Shown here in pieces: positions 1 to 8,497 of a DNA stretch of 64,000 bases. The translations under genes and the position numbers were made by a program. A model generated the notes under the pieces. The model saw nothing but the letters and a program-made list of their open reading frames with translations, was not told where the DNA came from and searched no databases. Position 1 is the first letter of the stretch. Every line of letters starts with the position of its first letter. Source of the DNA: Larkinella humicola (GTDB taxonomy: Bacteria > Bacteroidota > Bacteroidia > Cytophagales > Spirosomataceae); the NCBI RefSeq assembly GCF_008727875.1, contig NZ_VTWS01000001.1:744001-808000 (forward strand). Direction: 5' to 3'.

Positions 1-1
1 T

Positions 2-1759
2 TTTGACCGCTACAAACCCCGCACCATCTTCAACCTGGCGGCATACGGGGCCTACAGCAAACAGAAAAACGTCAACCTGACCTACGAAACCAACGTCAAC
101 GGTACGGTCAACATTCTCGAAAACTGCACGCCCGACACGGTGTATATTCACGCCGGCAGCAGCTCGGAATACGGTTTTAACTGCACTGCCCCGAAAGAAA
201 CCGACCGCGTCGAGCCCAACAGCCACTACGCCGTTTCGAAAGTTTCGGCGGCTTACATGCTGGAATTTTACGCCCGCGTCCACGGCCTCAAAACCCTGAA
301 CCTGCGGTTGTATTCGATTTATGGCGGCTGGGAAGAACCCGACCGGCTGATTCCCCGCCTGGTGGAAGAAGCCCGGAAAGACACCCTGCCTCCGCTGGTT
401 TCGCCCGACATCAGCCGCGATTTTGTTTACATCGACGATTGCGTGGAAGCCTTTGTTCAGGCCGCCCTGAAAGTCGACAAAACCATCAGCGGACGGTCGT
501 ATAACATCGCAACGGGTCAGAAAACAACCATGCGCGAGCTGGTTGACGAAACCCGCAACACATTTGGGTTGACCATCGATCCCGTCTGGGGCAGCATGGG
601 AAACCGGCAGTGGGACCTCAGCGACTGGTATGGCGATCCCGAAGCCGCCAACGCCGACCTGGGCTGGAAAGCCCGGACGCCCCTGGGCGTCGGACTCCGA
701 AAAACCGCCGACTGGCAGATCCAGCACGACTATGCCGAACGCGTGTTGCCTGCGTTTGCCAACCCGACGCTCAACCCCGTCATCACGGCCATCATTGCCT
801 GCTACAAAGACGCACAGGCCATTCCGTATATGTATGATCGGCTGGTCAAGACGTTCAACGAGATGAAGGTGCGGTACGAAATCATTTTCGTGAACGACAA
901 TTCACCGGACAACCAGGAAGAAGTCATCGACGGAATTTGCGCGAAAGATCCCAACGTGATCGGCATTACCCATTCGCGCAACTTCGGTTCGCAGTCGGCT
1001 TTTCTGAGCGGCATGGAAATTTCGTCGGGCGACGCCGTGGTGCTGATGGACGGCGATTTGCAGGACCCCCCCGAAATCATTCCCAGCTTCTACGAAAAAT
1101 GGCAGCAGGGTTTTGACGTCACGTACGGCGTTCGGGTGCAGCGCGAAATGCCACCCCACGTTCATTTCTTTTACCGGACATTCTACCGGCTGTTCAAGAA
1201 AATGTCGTACATCAACATTCCGGTCGATGCGGGAGATTTCTCGATGATCGATCAGAAAGTGGTGCGTGAACTCGTGGCCCTGCCCGAAACCGAGCAGTTT
1301 CTGCGTGGTCTGCGGGCCTGGGTGGGATTCAAGCAAACCGGCGTCGGTTACGTGCGGCCGGAGCGGATGTTCGGCGTATCGACCAACAATTGGACGAAAA
1401 ACATCTGGTGGGCCAAAAAAGCCATTTTCTCCTTCAGTTTTGCCCCGCTCGAACTGATGTCCTACGCCGGATTCCTGCTAACCGGGCTGTCGCTGCTGGG
1501 CATTCTCTGGCAGATTTTGGCTAAATTTGTGTTCTTCCCCAACACCCCCGCCGGTATCTCGACCATCATTGTGCTGGTTATGCTGTTCGGTGGCATCAAT
1601 TTGCTGGGGGTGTCATTTGTCGGCGAATACATCAGCAAGATTTTTGAAGAAACGAAAAAGCGACCCAAATTCATCCGCACCAAGGTTCGAAAAGGCGAGC
1701 ACCTCTACAAAACCGCATCCGAAATCCGGGCGCTGGTGGAAGCGAGAAAAACAAAATAG
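2..1759 (+). CDS. NAD-dependent sugar epimerase/dehydratase fused to a GtrB/ArnC-type glycosyltransferase 2 (5' end outside window)
   Basis: The frame is open from the left edge, so the gene starts upstream; 585 codons are visible. The first ~250 residues are an extended SDR: FNLAAYGAYSKQ near the N-terminal edge, the S-SSEYG segment, and catalytic YAVSK in NSHYAVSK. The Rossmann glycine motif must lie before the window. From about nt 775 a GT2 domain follows (ITAIIACYKD, IIFVNDNSPD, VVLMDGDLQDPPE with the metal-binding acidic motif). Two C-terminal membrane segments (about nt 1437-1500 and 1545-1640) and FVGEYISKIFEETKKRP are typical of ArnC/GtrB/DPM enzymes, which make polyprenyl-phosphate sugars at the inner membrane. 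The fusion suggests that one polypeptide both makes a nucleotide sugar and loads it on the lipid carrier. The families are firm; the substrate is unknown. Confidence 0.9.
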   Translation, partial: FDRYKPRTIFNLAAYGAYSKQKNVNLTYETNVNGTVNILENCTPDTVYIHAGSSSEYGFNCTAPKETDRVEPNSHYAVSKVSAAYMLEFYARVHGLKTLNLRLYSIYGGWEEPDRLIPRLVEEARKDTLPPLVSPDISRDFVYIDDCVEAFVQAALKVDKTISGRSYNIATGQKTTMRELVDETRNTFGLTIDPVWGSMGNRQWDLSDWYGDPEAANADLGWKARTPLGVGLRKTADWQIQHDYAERVLPAFANPTLNPVITAIIACYKDAQAIPYMYDRLVKTFNEMKVRYEIIFVNDNSPDNQEEVIDGICAKDPNVIGITHSRNFGSQSAFLSGMEISSGDAVVLMDGDLQDPPEIIPSFYEKWQQGFDVTYGVRVQREMPPHVHFFYRTFYRLFKKMSYINIPVDAGDFSMIDQKVVRELVALPETEQFLRGLRAWVGFKQTGVGYVRPERMFGVSTNNWTKNIWWAKKAIFSFSFAPLELMSYAGFLLTGLSLLGILWQILAKFVFFPNTPAGISTIIVLVMLFGGINLLGVSFVGEYISKIFEETKKRPKFIRTKVRKGEHLYKTASEIRALVEARKTK

Positions 1760-1772
1760 AGAAGTAAAAGTT

Positions 1773-1866
1773 GTTTCGCGGAGTTGAGCTGAGAAAAGAA
1801 GAGATAAGCGGAGAGGTATAAAAACTCCGCTTATCTCCCCCTTTTCTCAGCTCAACTCCGCGAAAC
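1773..1866. repeat. Long intergenic inverted repeat (~41-bp arms)
   Basis: The left arm 1773-1813 and right arm 1825-1866 are reverse complements except for a few bases in the middle (AAGAAG against CCCCCTT). The loop is about 11 nt. It fills most of the gap between the epimerase-GT fusion and the transketolase gene. No T-run follows the stem, so it is a poor Rho-independent terminator. It may be an attenuating hairpin or a dispersed palindromic element. Confidence 0.8.
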
Positions 1867-1881
1867 CAAAACCATACTAGC

Positions 1882-2793
1882 ATGCGTAAAGAATTTTCTG
1901 CTGCAATGGAACGGATTGCTGCGGCTGATGAGAAAATCATCTTCATCACGGGCGATCTGGGATATAATGCGCTTGAAAACGTGGCCGCCATCATGGGGCC
2001 GCGCTTCATCAACGCGGGGGTGGCCGAACAGAACATGGTCGGCGTGGCCGCCGGAATGGCTTACAAAGGGTATAAAGTGTTCTGTTACAGCATCGCGCCG
2101 TTTGCGGTGTATCGCTGTCTCGAACAGTTTCGCAACGATGCCTGTCTGCACAATTTGCCGGTTTTTCTGGTTGGCAACGGCGGAGGCTATGGCTACGGCA
2201 TCATGGGCTCCACGCACCACGCCATCGAAGATTTGGCCTGTCTGAGCGGTTTGCAGAACGTAAAAACCTGGATTCCGGCCTTTGCCGACGAGATCGATTC
2301 GATTGTTGATAGCATCGTCTCCGAAGGTCGCCCGGCCTATTTGCGGCTCGGCGCCGGAGCGAAAACCCCCGAAGGCAGCGAAACCACCGGATCGTTCAAG
2401 AAAGTGGTGAGCAGCGAAAATCCGAAAGGAACCGTTGTGGCCCTGGGGCCGGTTGCCGCCAATGTGCTGAAAGCCCTGCAAACGTCCGATGCTCTGGGCA
2501 ACCAGTTCGACGTCTATACTGCCCTCAATCTGCCACTGGACTTGCCGACGGGCCTGGGCCAGCAATGGGCGGAAGCAAAAAATCTTTTGGTTGTGGAAGA
2601 ACACGTCAGCATCGGCGGTCTGGCCCAGCAGTTGTCGGTTAAGCTGCTCGAAAACGGCCTGTCGTTCCGTCAGTTTGTCAGTTTGTCGGCGCAGGGTTAT
2701 CCCGACGGTTTGTATGGCGATCAGAGTTATCACCAGCAGCAATCCGGTCTGGATGCTACGTCTATTCAGGAAAAACTGGCGGCTTTTTTGTGA
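1882..2793 (+). CDS. Transketolase C-terminal subunit (pyrimidine-binding plus C-terminal domains)
   Basis: The 303-aa protein matches the separate C-terminal half of split transketolases and DXS-like enzymes. FINAGVAEQNMVGVAAGMA carries the conserved Glu that activates thiamine diphosphate. GYGYGIMGSTHHAIEDLACL is the usual continuation of the pyrimidine domain, and a transketolase C domain begins near residue 180. The N-terminal subunit that binds the diphosphate is not visible and probably lies left of the window. In glycan loci such split enzymes often accompany epimerases and may transfer a two-carbon unit to a keto-sugar; that role is inferred here. It follows the epimerase-GT fusion after a 120-bp gap containing a long hairpin. 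Confidence 0.85.
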   Translation: MRKEFSAAMERIAAADEKIIFITGDLGYNALENVAAIMGPRFINAGVAEQNMVGVAAGMAYKGYKVFCYSIAPFAVYRCLEQFRNDACLHNLPVFLVGNGGGYGYGIMGSTHHAIEDLACLSGLQNVKTWIPAFADEIDSIVDSIVSEGRPAYLRLGAGAKTPEGSETTGSFKKVVSSENPKGTVVALGPVAANVLKALQTSDALGNQFDVYTALNLPLDLPTGLGQQWAEAKNLLVVEEHVSIGGLAQQLSVKLLENGLSFRQFVSLSAQGYPDGLYGDQSYHQQQSGLDATSIQEKLAAFL

Positions 2794-2862
2794 TACGATC
2801 GTTACACAGGGTTGATCAGAGAACATCAGAGGGAATCAGAGAGGATTTGTTGAGTTGACCGT

Positions 2863-4563
2863 ATGGAATCGAAAACACAAGCGGGAGCGGTTCAGGAAAT
2901 CCGACCAAAAGCGGTTTCTCAACGATCCGTCTTCCTGGGCGGGCTGGTGTTGCTGATCCCGATCCTGGTCTATTTTTGGGTATTCAGCCGGTATGCCATC
3001 AATGTTCCGAAGTTTGAAGACCACATTTTGAAGACCTTTCTCTTCAATCTGAAGCAAGCCGACACGGTGCGCGACACGGTGTACGAATTTTTCCGGCAAC
3101 ACAACGAGCACCGCATCGTCTACGACCGGCTGATCACCTGGCTGGATTACAACCTGACCTGTAAGCTGAACTACATCCACCTCATGGTGGTGGGAAGCCT
3201 CAGCCTGGTTGTACTACTGATGGTGTTTGTCAAGGCCTTGCGAAAGGCCGATGCGCCTGTCTGGATGGCCCTGCCGGTTTCGCTGCTGCTTTTCAACCTG
3301 TCCCACTGGGAAAATATGTTCTGGGGCATGGCGGCCCTGCAAAATTTCACGGTGGTTGTGCTCGCCATTGCCGCCTTCTCCGATCTGGCGTTTAAAAACC
3401 GGGTGAGCTGGGTGGCCATTCTGCTGGCCGTTGCGGCCACGATCACCAGCGGCAATGGCCTGTTGATCTGGCCCGTGGGTCTGGTGATGATTTTTCTGCG
3501 GCAGGATTACGTGGGCGTTCTGCGCTGGCTGGCCGCACTGGCCGTCACCTTCCGGCTCTATTTTCTGAGCTACCAAAAACCGCCCGGCAATCCCGCCAAT
3601 CAGGGTACGTTGCTGGATCAGATTCACGGCTGGTTTCTTTTTAACGGCGCTTCCGCCGAGGCTTTCCCAATTCAGAATTTCATGCTCACCTGCCTGATTC
3701 TGGGCGTTGCGGTGGTCGGACTGGCCGTCTGGATGGGTTTTTCCATGCTTTGGCAACGTTTTCGCGGGATTAAACTGAGCCCGTGGCAGTTGTTTTTTTT
3801 GGGTGGTGTGGCCTTTCTGGTCGGAACGGGCCTCATTGTGGCCTTCAACCGCGTGGGGTTTGGCCTGGGCACGCTCACGACCAGTCGTTACAAAATCTAC
3901 TCCTTAACCCTGCTGGCTTTGCTGTTTTCGTTCTGGATCGCCAACGCCCGCCCTTCACGCCGGTTTCTGACGGCGGGTGTAGCTTCCGGTTTCAGTCTGC
4001 TGATCGCTTTTTTTTCTTATACGACCTATTTAGACGAAACCGTCAATTTGCGCAACTACCTGGCCACCATGCAATTCAACTGGACGTATACCCAAAACCG
4101 GCCGGTTTCAACTATCGATGCCCAAACCCGCGAATGGGTCGATAACGCTCCGGCTTTTTACGATGCGCAGTTGTCGGCTCTCTATCAGGAAACCAAACCG
4201 GCAGCCGTGATGCGGTTGGATACCCTTTACAAATCCGGAAACGAGTTTGTGATGCGGGTAGACTCCTTTCCGACGCTGGGAATTCGCGACCAGGGTGCCT
4301 ACCTGATTGTGCGGTCGCCCCGCCGGATCTATCTTTTTCCAACCCGTCAGAATCTTTCCGGCAGTCGCAAGCGATGGATTAAACCGGCGGCCACGTTCGG
4401 CTCCGGTTTTACGGCGCAATTTCTCGAAGCCGAACTGGAAGCGGGTACGTATGACCTCCAGATTCTGGCCGTCGGCCCCGATTCGGAGTGGCGGTTTTAT
4501 AGCACCGGACGCCAGGTTGTTTCGACTGGAAAACCGCTGGAATCCTTTAAGAAAAACTGGTAG
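2863..4563 (+). CDS. Polytopic membrane protein, GT-C-like, copy 1 of a tandem pair
   Basis: This 566-aa integral membrane protein has about 10-11 hydrophobic segments and a soluble C-terminal tail of ~170 residues. After the first membrane segment comes an acidic loop (NVPKFEDHILKT), then NEHRIVYDRLITW, HWENMFWGMAALQNF and SRYKIYSLTLLAL. The downstream gene has the same landmarks in the same order, so the two are paralogues. An acidic pair in the first extracytoplasmic loop of a polytopic protein next to a polyprenyl-phosphate GT2 is the usual GT-C arrangement. I infer a periplasmic glycosyltransferase or related glycan-modifying enzyme. No named family was recognised with certainty. Confidence 0.75.
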   Translation: MESKTQAGAVQEIRPKAVSQRSVFLGGLVLLIPILVYFWVFSRYAINVPKFEDHILKTFLFNLKQADTVRDTVYEFFRQHNEHRIVYDRLITWLDYNLTCKLNYIHLMVVGSLSLVVLLMVFVKALRKADAPVWMALPVSLLLFNLSHWENMFWGMAALQNFTVVVLAIAAFSDLAFKNRVSWVAILLAVAATITSGNGLLIWPVGLVMIFLRQDYVGVLRWLAALAVTFRLYFLSYQKPPGNPANQGTLLDQIHGWFLFNGASAEAFPIQNFMLTCLILGVAVVGLAVWMGFSMLWQRFRGIKLSPWQLFFLGGVAFLVGTGLIVAFNRVGFGLGTLTTSRYKIYSLTLLALLFSFWIANARPSRRFLTAGVASGFSLLIAFFSYTTYLDETVNLRNYLATMQFNWTYTQNRPVSTIDAQTREWVDNAPAFYDAQLSALYQETKPAAVMRLDTLYKSGNEFVMRVDSFPTLGIRDQGAYLIVRSPRRIYLFPTRQNLSGSRKRWIKPAATFGSGFTAQFLEAELEAGTYDLQILAVGPDSEWRFYSTGRQVVSTGKPLESFKKNW

Positions 4564-4564
4564 T

Positions 4565-6241
4565 ATGCAGGTATTCCGCAAATCGATCACGCTATTTTTA
4601 CTGCTGACGCCGGTTTTTCTGGTTGGCGCAACGGTTTTAAAATACGCCATCGACCTTCCGTACTGGGATGATTACCTGGTTCAGACGCATTTGATTTCCC
4701 TGAAAAGCGACACAGGAACCCTCCGCAAACTCAGTCGGCTGTTCGACCAGCACTGGGAACACCGGATTGTGTGGACCCGCAGCATTTTCTTTCTATATTA
4801 CAAACTCACTGGTCAACTCAACTACTATAACCTCACGCTGGTCGGGTTCAGCGGTCTGGTGGTTTTGCTGGGGGTGTTGTACGCGGTTTTCCGGAAAAAC
4901 CGCCTGCCGCTGTATTACTTTTTGCCGGTTCCGTTCCTGCTGTTCACGCTGCAATCGCACGAGAACCTGATCTGGGCGATGGCTTCCATCCAGAATTTTT
5001 ACATCCTGGTTTTCGCGCTGAGTGCCTTTTATCTACTCGCCTATCCATCGCGCCGGGCCTTTGGTGCGGCTTTGTGCGTCGCCACGCTTGCCAGTTTCAC
5101 CAGCGGAAACGGTTTTCTCCTCTTTCTGATCGGTGCGATGCTGCTGTTCGGGCAGCGGCATTTCCGCCGGGGAGCGCTCTGGCTGGTGGTCGGTTTGGCG
5201 TGTGTGGTCATCTACTTTTACAGCTACAACCGCATCACGTTTTTCCCTTCGCCCTACCTCTACGGTTTCGGGCAGTGGATCAAAGCCTTTTTTGTGTTCG
5301 TCGGCGGTTTTGTCGACACGTATCCTTACCCCAAACCCGTCGCCATTGGCTATGACAACCCGATCTGGCTGACCATTCTGGTGGGCGTTCTGTTCATCGG
5401 GTTTGCAGGCTGGCAACTGATCCGTCTTTTGCAGACGTATTTTCTTACCAACCGCCGTTCCATTCCGGCGATGCCATGGTTCTGGCCCGCTTTTTTTGGC
5501 GGCAGTTTGCTGTTTCTGCTGGCGACGGATGCCATGACGGTGTATGCCCGCGTGGGTTTCGGCGGGGCGGGATACATGCTCCAGAGCCGCTACAAAATTT
5601 ATTCGGGGCTGTTCATCAGCCTCTGTTACCTGTATGCCCTCTGGATGTATCAGAAGCAGGACTGGCTGCGGTTTGTCTGGGCCGTTGCGCTGGTGGTGAC
5701 CGTTCCGATTAGTCTGTATGCGGATTATCAATGTCTGGAAGGCATCATCAACCAGCGCCGGAAAACCGTGGCGTCGTACCTGACCTGGCGGCTGCAAACC
5801 CCGGTTCTTGAGCAACGGGCTTTTGAGTCGGTATATCACCCCCATCCGTTTTCTGATTCGTACCTTACTGCCGTACAAACCGCTCCCAGGGATACCACGG
5901 CGGTTTTCGATCGCATCAACGAAGCGCATTTTTTCCTGAACGTTTTCAAAAAGGATGCCGCGAACCCCACCCTGGAACGACCCGAAAATGGTTCTTATAT
6001 CGTGTTGCTGGGGGCTGACAGCAGTTATGTCTACCCGGCCCGGCCTCTTCGCCCTTATTCGGTGCAGGAGTCGGACCTGAAATCCAGCAAAACCGGCTAT
6101 TTTAGCCCGGCGTTTCTGGCGCAGGTTCCGAAAGAAGCCACCAGACCGGGTACGTACCGAATGGCACTGCTGACCAACCACAACGACTCGCTGCGGCTGG
6201 AAATGAGCCCGGTATTATTCCGTCACACCACTACGTATTAA
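4565..6241 (+). CDS. Polytopic membrane protein, GT-C-like, copy 2 of a tandem pair
   Basis: The start is the ATG at 4565, one base after the stop of copy 1; the longer frame from 4307 overlaps the real upstream gene. The 558-aa product has ~10 membrane segments and a soluble tail. Landmarks shared with copy 1 are IDLPYWDDYLVQT after the first segment (acidic pair), WEHRIVWTRSIFF, SHENLIWAMASIQNF, and SRYKIYSGLFISL. The order and spacing match copy 1, but identity is only moderate by eye, so the duplication is old. The two may form a heteromer or act on different acceptors. The glycosyltransferase role is inferred. Confidence 0.75.
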   Translation: MQVFRKSITLFLLLTPVFLVGATVLKYAIDLPYWDDYLVQTHLISLKSDTGTLRKLSRLFDQHWEHRIVWTRSIFFLYYKLTGQLNYYNLTLVGFSGLVVLLGVLYAVFRKNRLPLYYFLPVPFLLFTLQSHENLIWAMASIQNFYILVFALSAFYLLAYPSRRAFGAALCVATLASFTSGNGFLLFLIGAMLLFGQRHFRRGALWLVVGLACVVIYFYSYNRITFFPSPYLYGFGQWIKAFFVFVGGFVDTYPYPKPVAIGYDNPIWLTILVGVLFIGFAGWQLIRLLQTYFLTNRRSIPAMPWFWPAFFGGSLLFLLATDAMTVYARVGFGGAGYMLQSRYKIYSGLFISLCYLYALWMYQKQDWLRFVWAVALVVTVPISLYADYQCLEGIINQRRKTVASYLTWRLQTPVLEQRAFESVYHPHPFSDSYLTAVQTAPRDTTAVFDRINEAHFFLNVFKKDAANPTLERPENGSYIVLLGADSSYVYPARPLRPYSVQESDLKSSKTGYFSPAFLAQVPKEATRPGTYRMALLTNHNDSLRLEMSPVLFRHTTTY

Positions 6242-6244
6242 CCC

Positions 6245-7387
6245 ATGTCCCTTTTGACACCAGCGACCGAATCCCCATCGAAAGAGAAACTTTACCTCGT
6301 TCAGTTAGACGGACTGCGGTTTCTGGCCGTCACCCTGGTGATGCTCGATCATTGGCTGGGCGAGAAAAACAGCCTGCCGCTGGGGTATTTTGGCGTCAAC
6401 CTGTTTTTTGTGCTGAGCGGTTTTCTGATCACCCGCATCCTGATTCACAGCAAGCAGGCGGATGACCGGCTTCAGCGGACGCACGGGCATTCGCTGCGGC
6501 AGTTTTTCATCCGGCGGAGTTTGCGGATTTTTCCCATCTACTACCTGACCATCATTATTCTGGCAATCGTTGGCTTTCAGGCTGCCCGGGAGAATTTCGT
6601 CTGGTTTATGACCTACACGCAAAACTTCTGGATCATTATTCACCAGACCTGGTTTGGCGCGCTGGATCACCTCTGGTCGCTGGCGGTGGAAGAGCAGTAT
6701 TACATCTTTTTCCCGTTTCTGGTGCTGTTTCTGCCACTCCGCCGGTTGCCGGTGGTGTTGGCAACACTGGTGGGGCTGGCCTTTCTGTTGCGGGTGTACC
6801 TGTTTGCGACCGGAGCGCCCTGGATGGTGCAGTTCGTTTTCATGCCCGCGTGTCTGGATGCCTTCGGCCTGGGCGGTGTGCTGGCTTTTCTGATGGTTTT
6901 CCGCCGGGAGCTGTTCAACAAACTGGTTGGCAACACGGGTTTTCTGCTGGCAAGCCTGGCTTTGTACACCCTCAATGTATATTTGATGTCGACGACCTCG
7001 CCCTCCCGAAACGTTTATACGGACGTTTTCGACCGGTTTTTCACCTCCTTGTTCTGCTTTTTCATCATTGGAAAAAGCGTCGTAGGATACGGCGGTCTGG
7101 CCAAATGGGTGCTCGAACACCCGGTGAGCAACTACCTGGGCCGGATTAGTTATGGATTGTACTTATTTCATAATCTGGTTTTCAATTATTACCACACACC
7201 ACCCGATTTCATCACCGTTCGGGCCTGGAACCGGGTCCTGCGGGAGTTGCCCTTTCTGGTCGATACCGGAGCTGATACGACGCTTAAATTCCTGTTTTTT
7301 TACGGGCTTACGGTACTGTTAGCCACCGTTTCATGGTACGTAGTCGAAAAACCGTTTAATGCCTTAAAAGACCGTTTTTCCTATTGA
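6245..7387 (+). CDS. Acyltransferase 3 family membrane protein (OafA/YrhL type)
   Basis: The 380-aa protein begins with the family signature LDGLRFLAVTLVMLDHW, with the active-site His at residue 36, followed by FFVLSGFLITRIL, RSLRIFPIYYLTI and DHLWSLAVEEQYYIFFPF. It has about ten membrane segments. Family members O-acylate sugars on lipopolysaccharide, capsule or peptidoglycan. It starts three bases after the preceding stop and closes the run of genes from 2863, so it probably acylates the glycan handled by the two polytopic proteins. The acyl group and acceptor cannot be read from sequence. Confidence 0.92.
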   Translation: MSLLTPATESPSKEKLYLVQLDGLRFLAVTLVMLDHWLGEKNSLPLGYFGVNLFFVLSGFLITRILIHSKQADDRLQRTHGHSLRQFFIRRSLRIFPIYYLTIIILAIVGFQAARENFVWFMTYTQNFWIIIHQTWFGALDHLWSLAVEEQYYIFFPFLVLFLPLRRLPVVLATLVGLAFLLRVYLFATGAPWMVQFVFMPACLDAFGLGGVLAFLMVFRRELFNKLVGNTGFLLASLALYTLNVYLMSTTSPSRNVYTDVFDRFFTSLFCFFIIGKSVVGYGGLAKWVLEHPVSNYLGRISYGLYLFHNLVFNYYHTPPDFITVRAWNRVLRELPFLVDTGADTTLKFLFFYGLTVLLATVSWYVVEKPFNALKDRFSY

Positions 7388-7456
7388 TTTTTTGGAAACA
7401 AGCCCGTTGAATAAATCTAAGTGCGGGGGTAGGACAATTCCTACTTCCGATTTCCT

Positions 7457-7464
7457 TATCTTTG
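7457..7464 (+). promoter_or_regulatory. Bacteroidota -7 promoter element (TATCTTTG)
   Basis: This is a perfect match to the TAnnTTTG -7 consensus used by the Bacteroidota primary sigma factor. It lies about 75 bp before the GT2 gene at 7540 in the 152-bp gap after the acyltransferase. I see no clear TTG at the expected upstream distance, so it is a half-supported promoter. Confidence 0.45.
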
Positions 7465-7539
7465 CCTAATTAATTTCGTCAAACCGGCAATTCGAACGCA
7501 TTTGGTCAACGTTGCCACTTATAAGTCTGCTACCAGCTA

Positions 7540-8313
7540 ATGAGTTTACACCTATCAATAGTAATGCCGGCCTACAACGAGGAAGAGTGTATCCACGAGG
7601 TAGTAGAAACCTGGGTCGATCTGCTTACCCGGCAATTTCCAACTGAAAATACGCGTCTGATTGTGATCAACGACGGTTCCAAAGACCGCACCGGTGCCAT
7701 TTTAGATTCGCTCAAACCCAAATATCCGACCAAACTGGAGGTGGTTCATACGCCCAATGGCGGACACGGCAATGCCGTCGTTCGGGGATACCGCCACGCC
7801 GTCGCCATGGGATCGGAATACGTGTTTCAAACCGACAGCGACGACCAGTTTGTGACCGACGATTTTGCCAAGCTGTGGGCCAAACGCCATGAATCCCATT
7901 TCATTCTGGGCTACCGCCAGATTCGTTTCGATGCCCCCGCCCGGCTGGTCATCACCCGGATTCTGAAATTCAGCCTCTTTCTGATTTACGGAACCTACAT
8001 CAAAGACAGCAACATTCCGTTCCGGCTCATAAACGGAGCCTACCTCAAAAAACTGCTGGAACAACTGCCCGACCCGACGCCCTTCGCCCCCAACATCTTC
8101 CTGGCCGTCATGGCGCGGAAAGCCGGTCAGAAAACCTTCGACATTCCCATCGTTCACAAAGAACGACTGACGGGTACGGTTTCCATTTTACGCTGGAAAC
8201 TGATCAAAGTCTGTTTGCAAAGCTTCCGGGAACTGGCCGAGTTTCGCCTGGATCTGGGCGCGAAAGTGAAAGCCCTGAAAGCCGTGGATGTGAAACAGCC
8301 CGTTAAACTGTAA
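7540..8313 (+). CDS. Glycosyltransferase family 2 (dolichol-phosphate mannosyltransferase-like, no membrane anchor)
   Basis: The 257-aa soluble GT-A enzyme has LSIVMPAYNEEECI at the N-terminus, LIVINDGSKDRTG, and a DSDDQFV acidic motif for the metal-nucleotide sugar complex near residue 104. NIPFRLINGAYL and the domain layout resemble DPM1/GtrB catalytic domains. Unlike the GT2 at the left edge it lacks the C-terminal membrane pair. A promoter-like TATCTTTG precedes it, so it is probably transcribed separately from the 2863-7387 run. It probably belongs to the same glycan locus; donor and acceptor are unknown. Confidence 0.88.
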   Translation: MSLHLSIVMPAYNEEECIHEVVETWVDLLTRQFPTENTRLIVINDGSKDRTGAILDSLKPKYPTKLEVVHTPNGGHGNAVVRGYRHAVAMGSEYVFQTDSDDQFVTDDFAKLWAKRHESHFILGYRQIRFDAPARLVITRILKFSLFLIYGTYIKDSNIPFRLINGAYLKKLLEQLPDPTPFAPNIFLAVMARKAGQKTFDIPIVHKERLTGTVSILRWKLIKVCLQSFRELAEFRLDLGAKVKALKAVDVKQPVKL

Positions 8314-8425
8314 GCAATCCCCTGCCAGGAATGCGCCCGGTTGCCCCTGATGACGCAGATTGAACGGATCCCCCAGATTTTATCTGCGAAAATCCGCCCG
8401 GTCTGCGTTTTATTTTTTGACCGCT

Positions 8426-8470
8426 GACCATTGACGATCGACGGTGGTCAATGGCCGATCGTCAATGGTC
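8426..8470. repeat. Intergenic inverted repeat with GGTCAATGG units
   Basis: A 15-bp arm at 8426-8440 (GACCATTGACGATCG) is the exact reverse complement of 8456-8470. The same words recur as partial direct repeats of TCAATGG up to 8476. The sequence just before (about 8350-8420) contains ATCTGCGAAAATCCGC and CTGCGTTTTATTTTTTGACC, which I recall as a recurrent intergenic motif in related genomes. No terminator T-run follows the 15-bp stem. Confidence 0.65.
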
Positions 8471-8497
8471 AATGGTCTACAACTCAAACTCACCTAC

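Noticed and set aside
4307-4564. Upstream extension of the second polytopic protein to 4307
   Set aside because: It would lie wholly inside the first paralogue in another frame; the ATG at 4565 aligns with the paralogue's N-terminal membrane segment.
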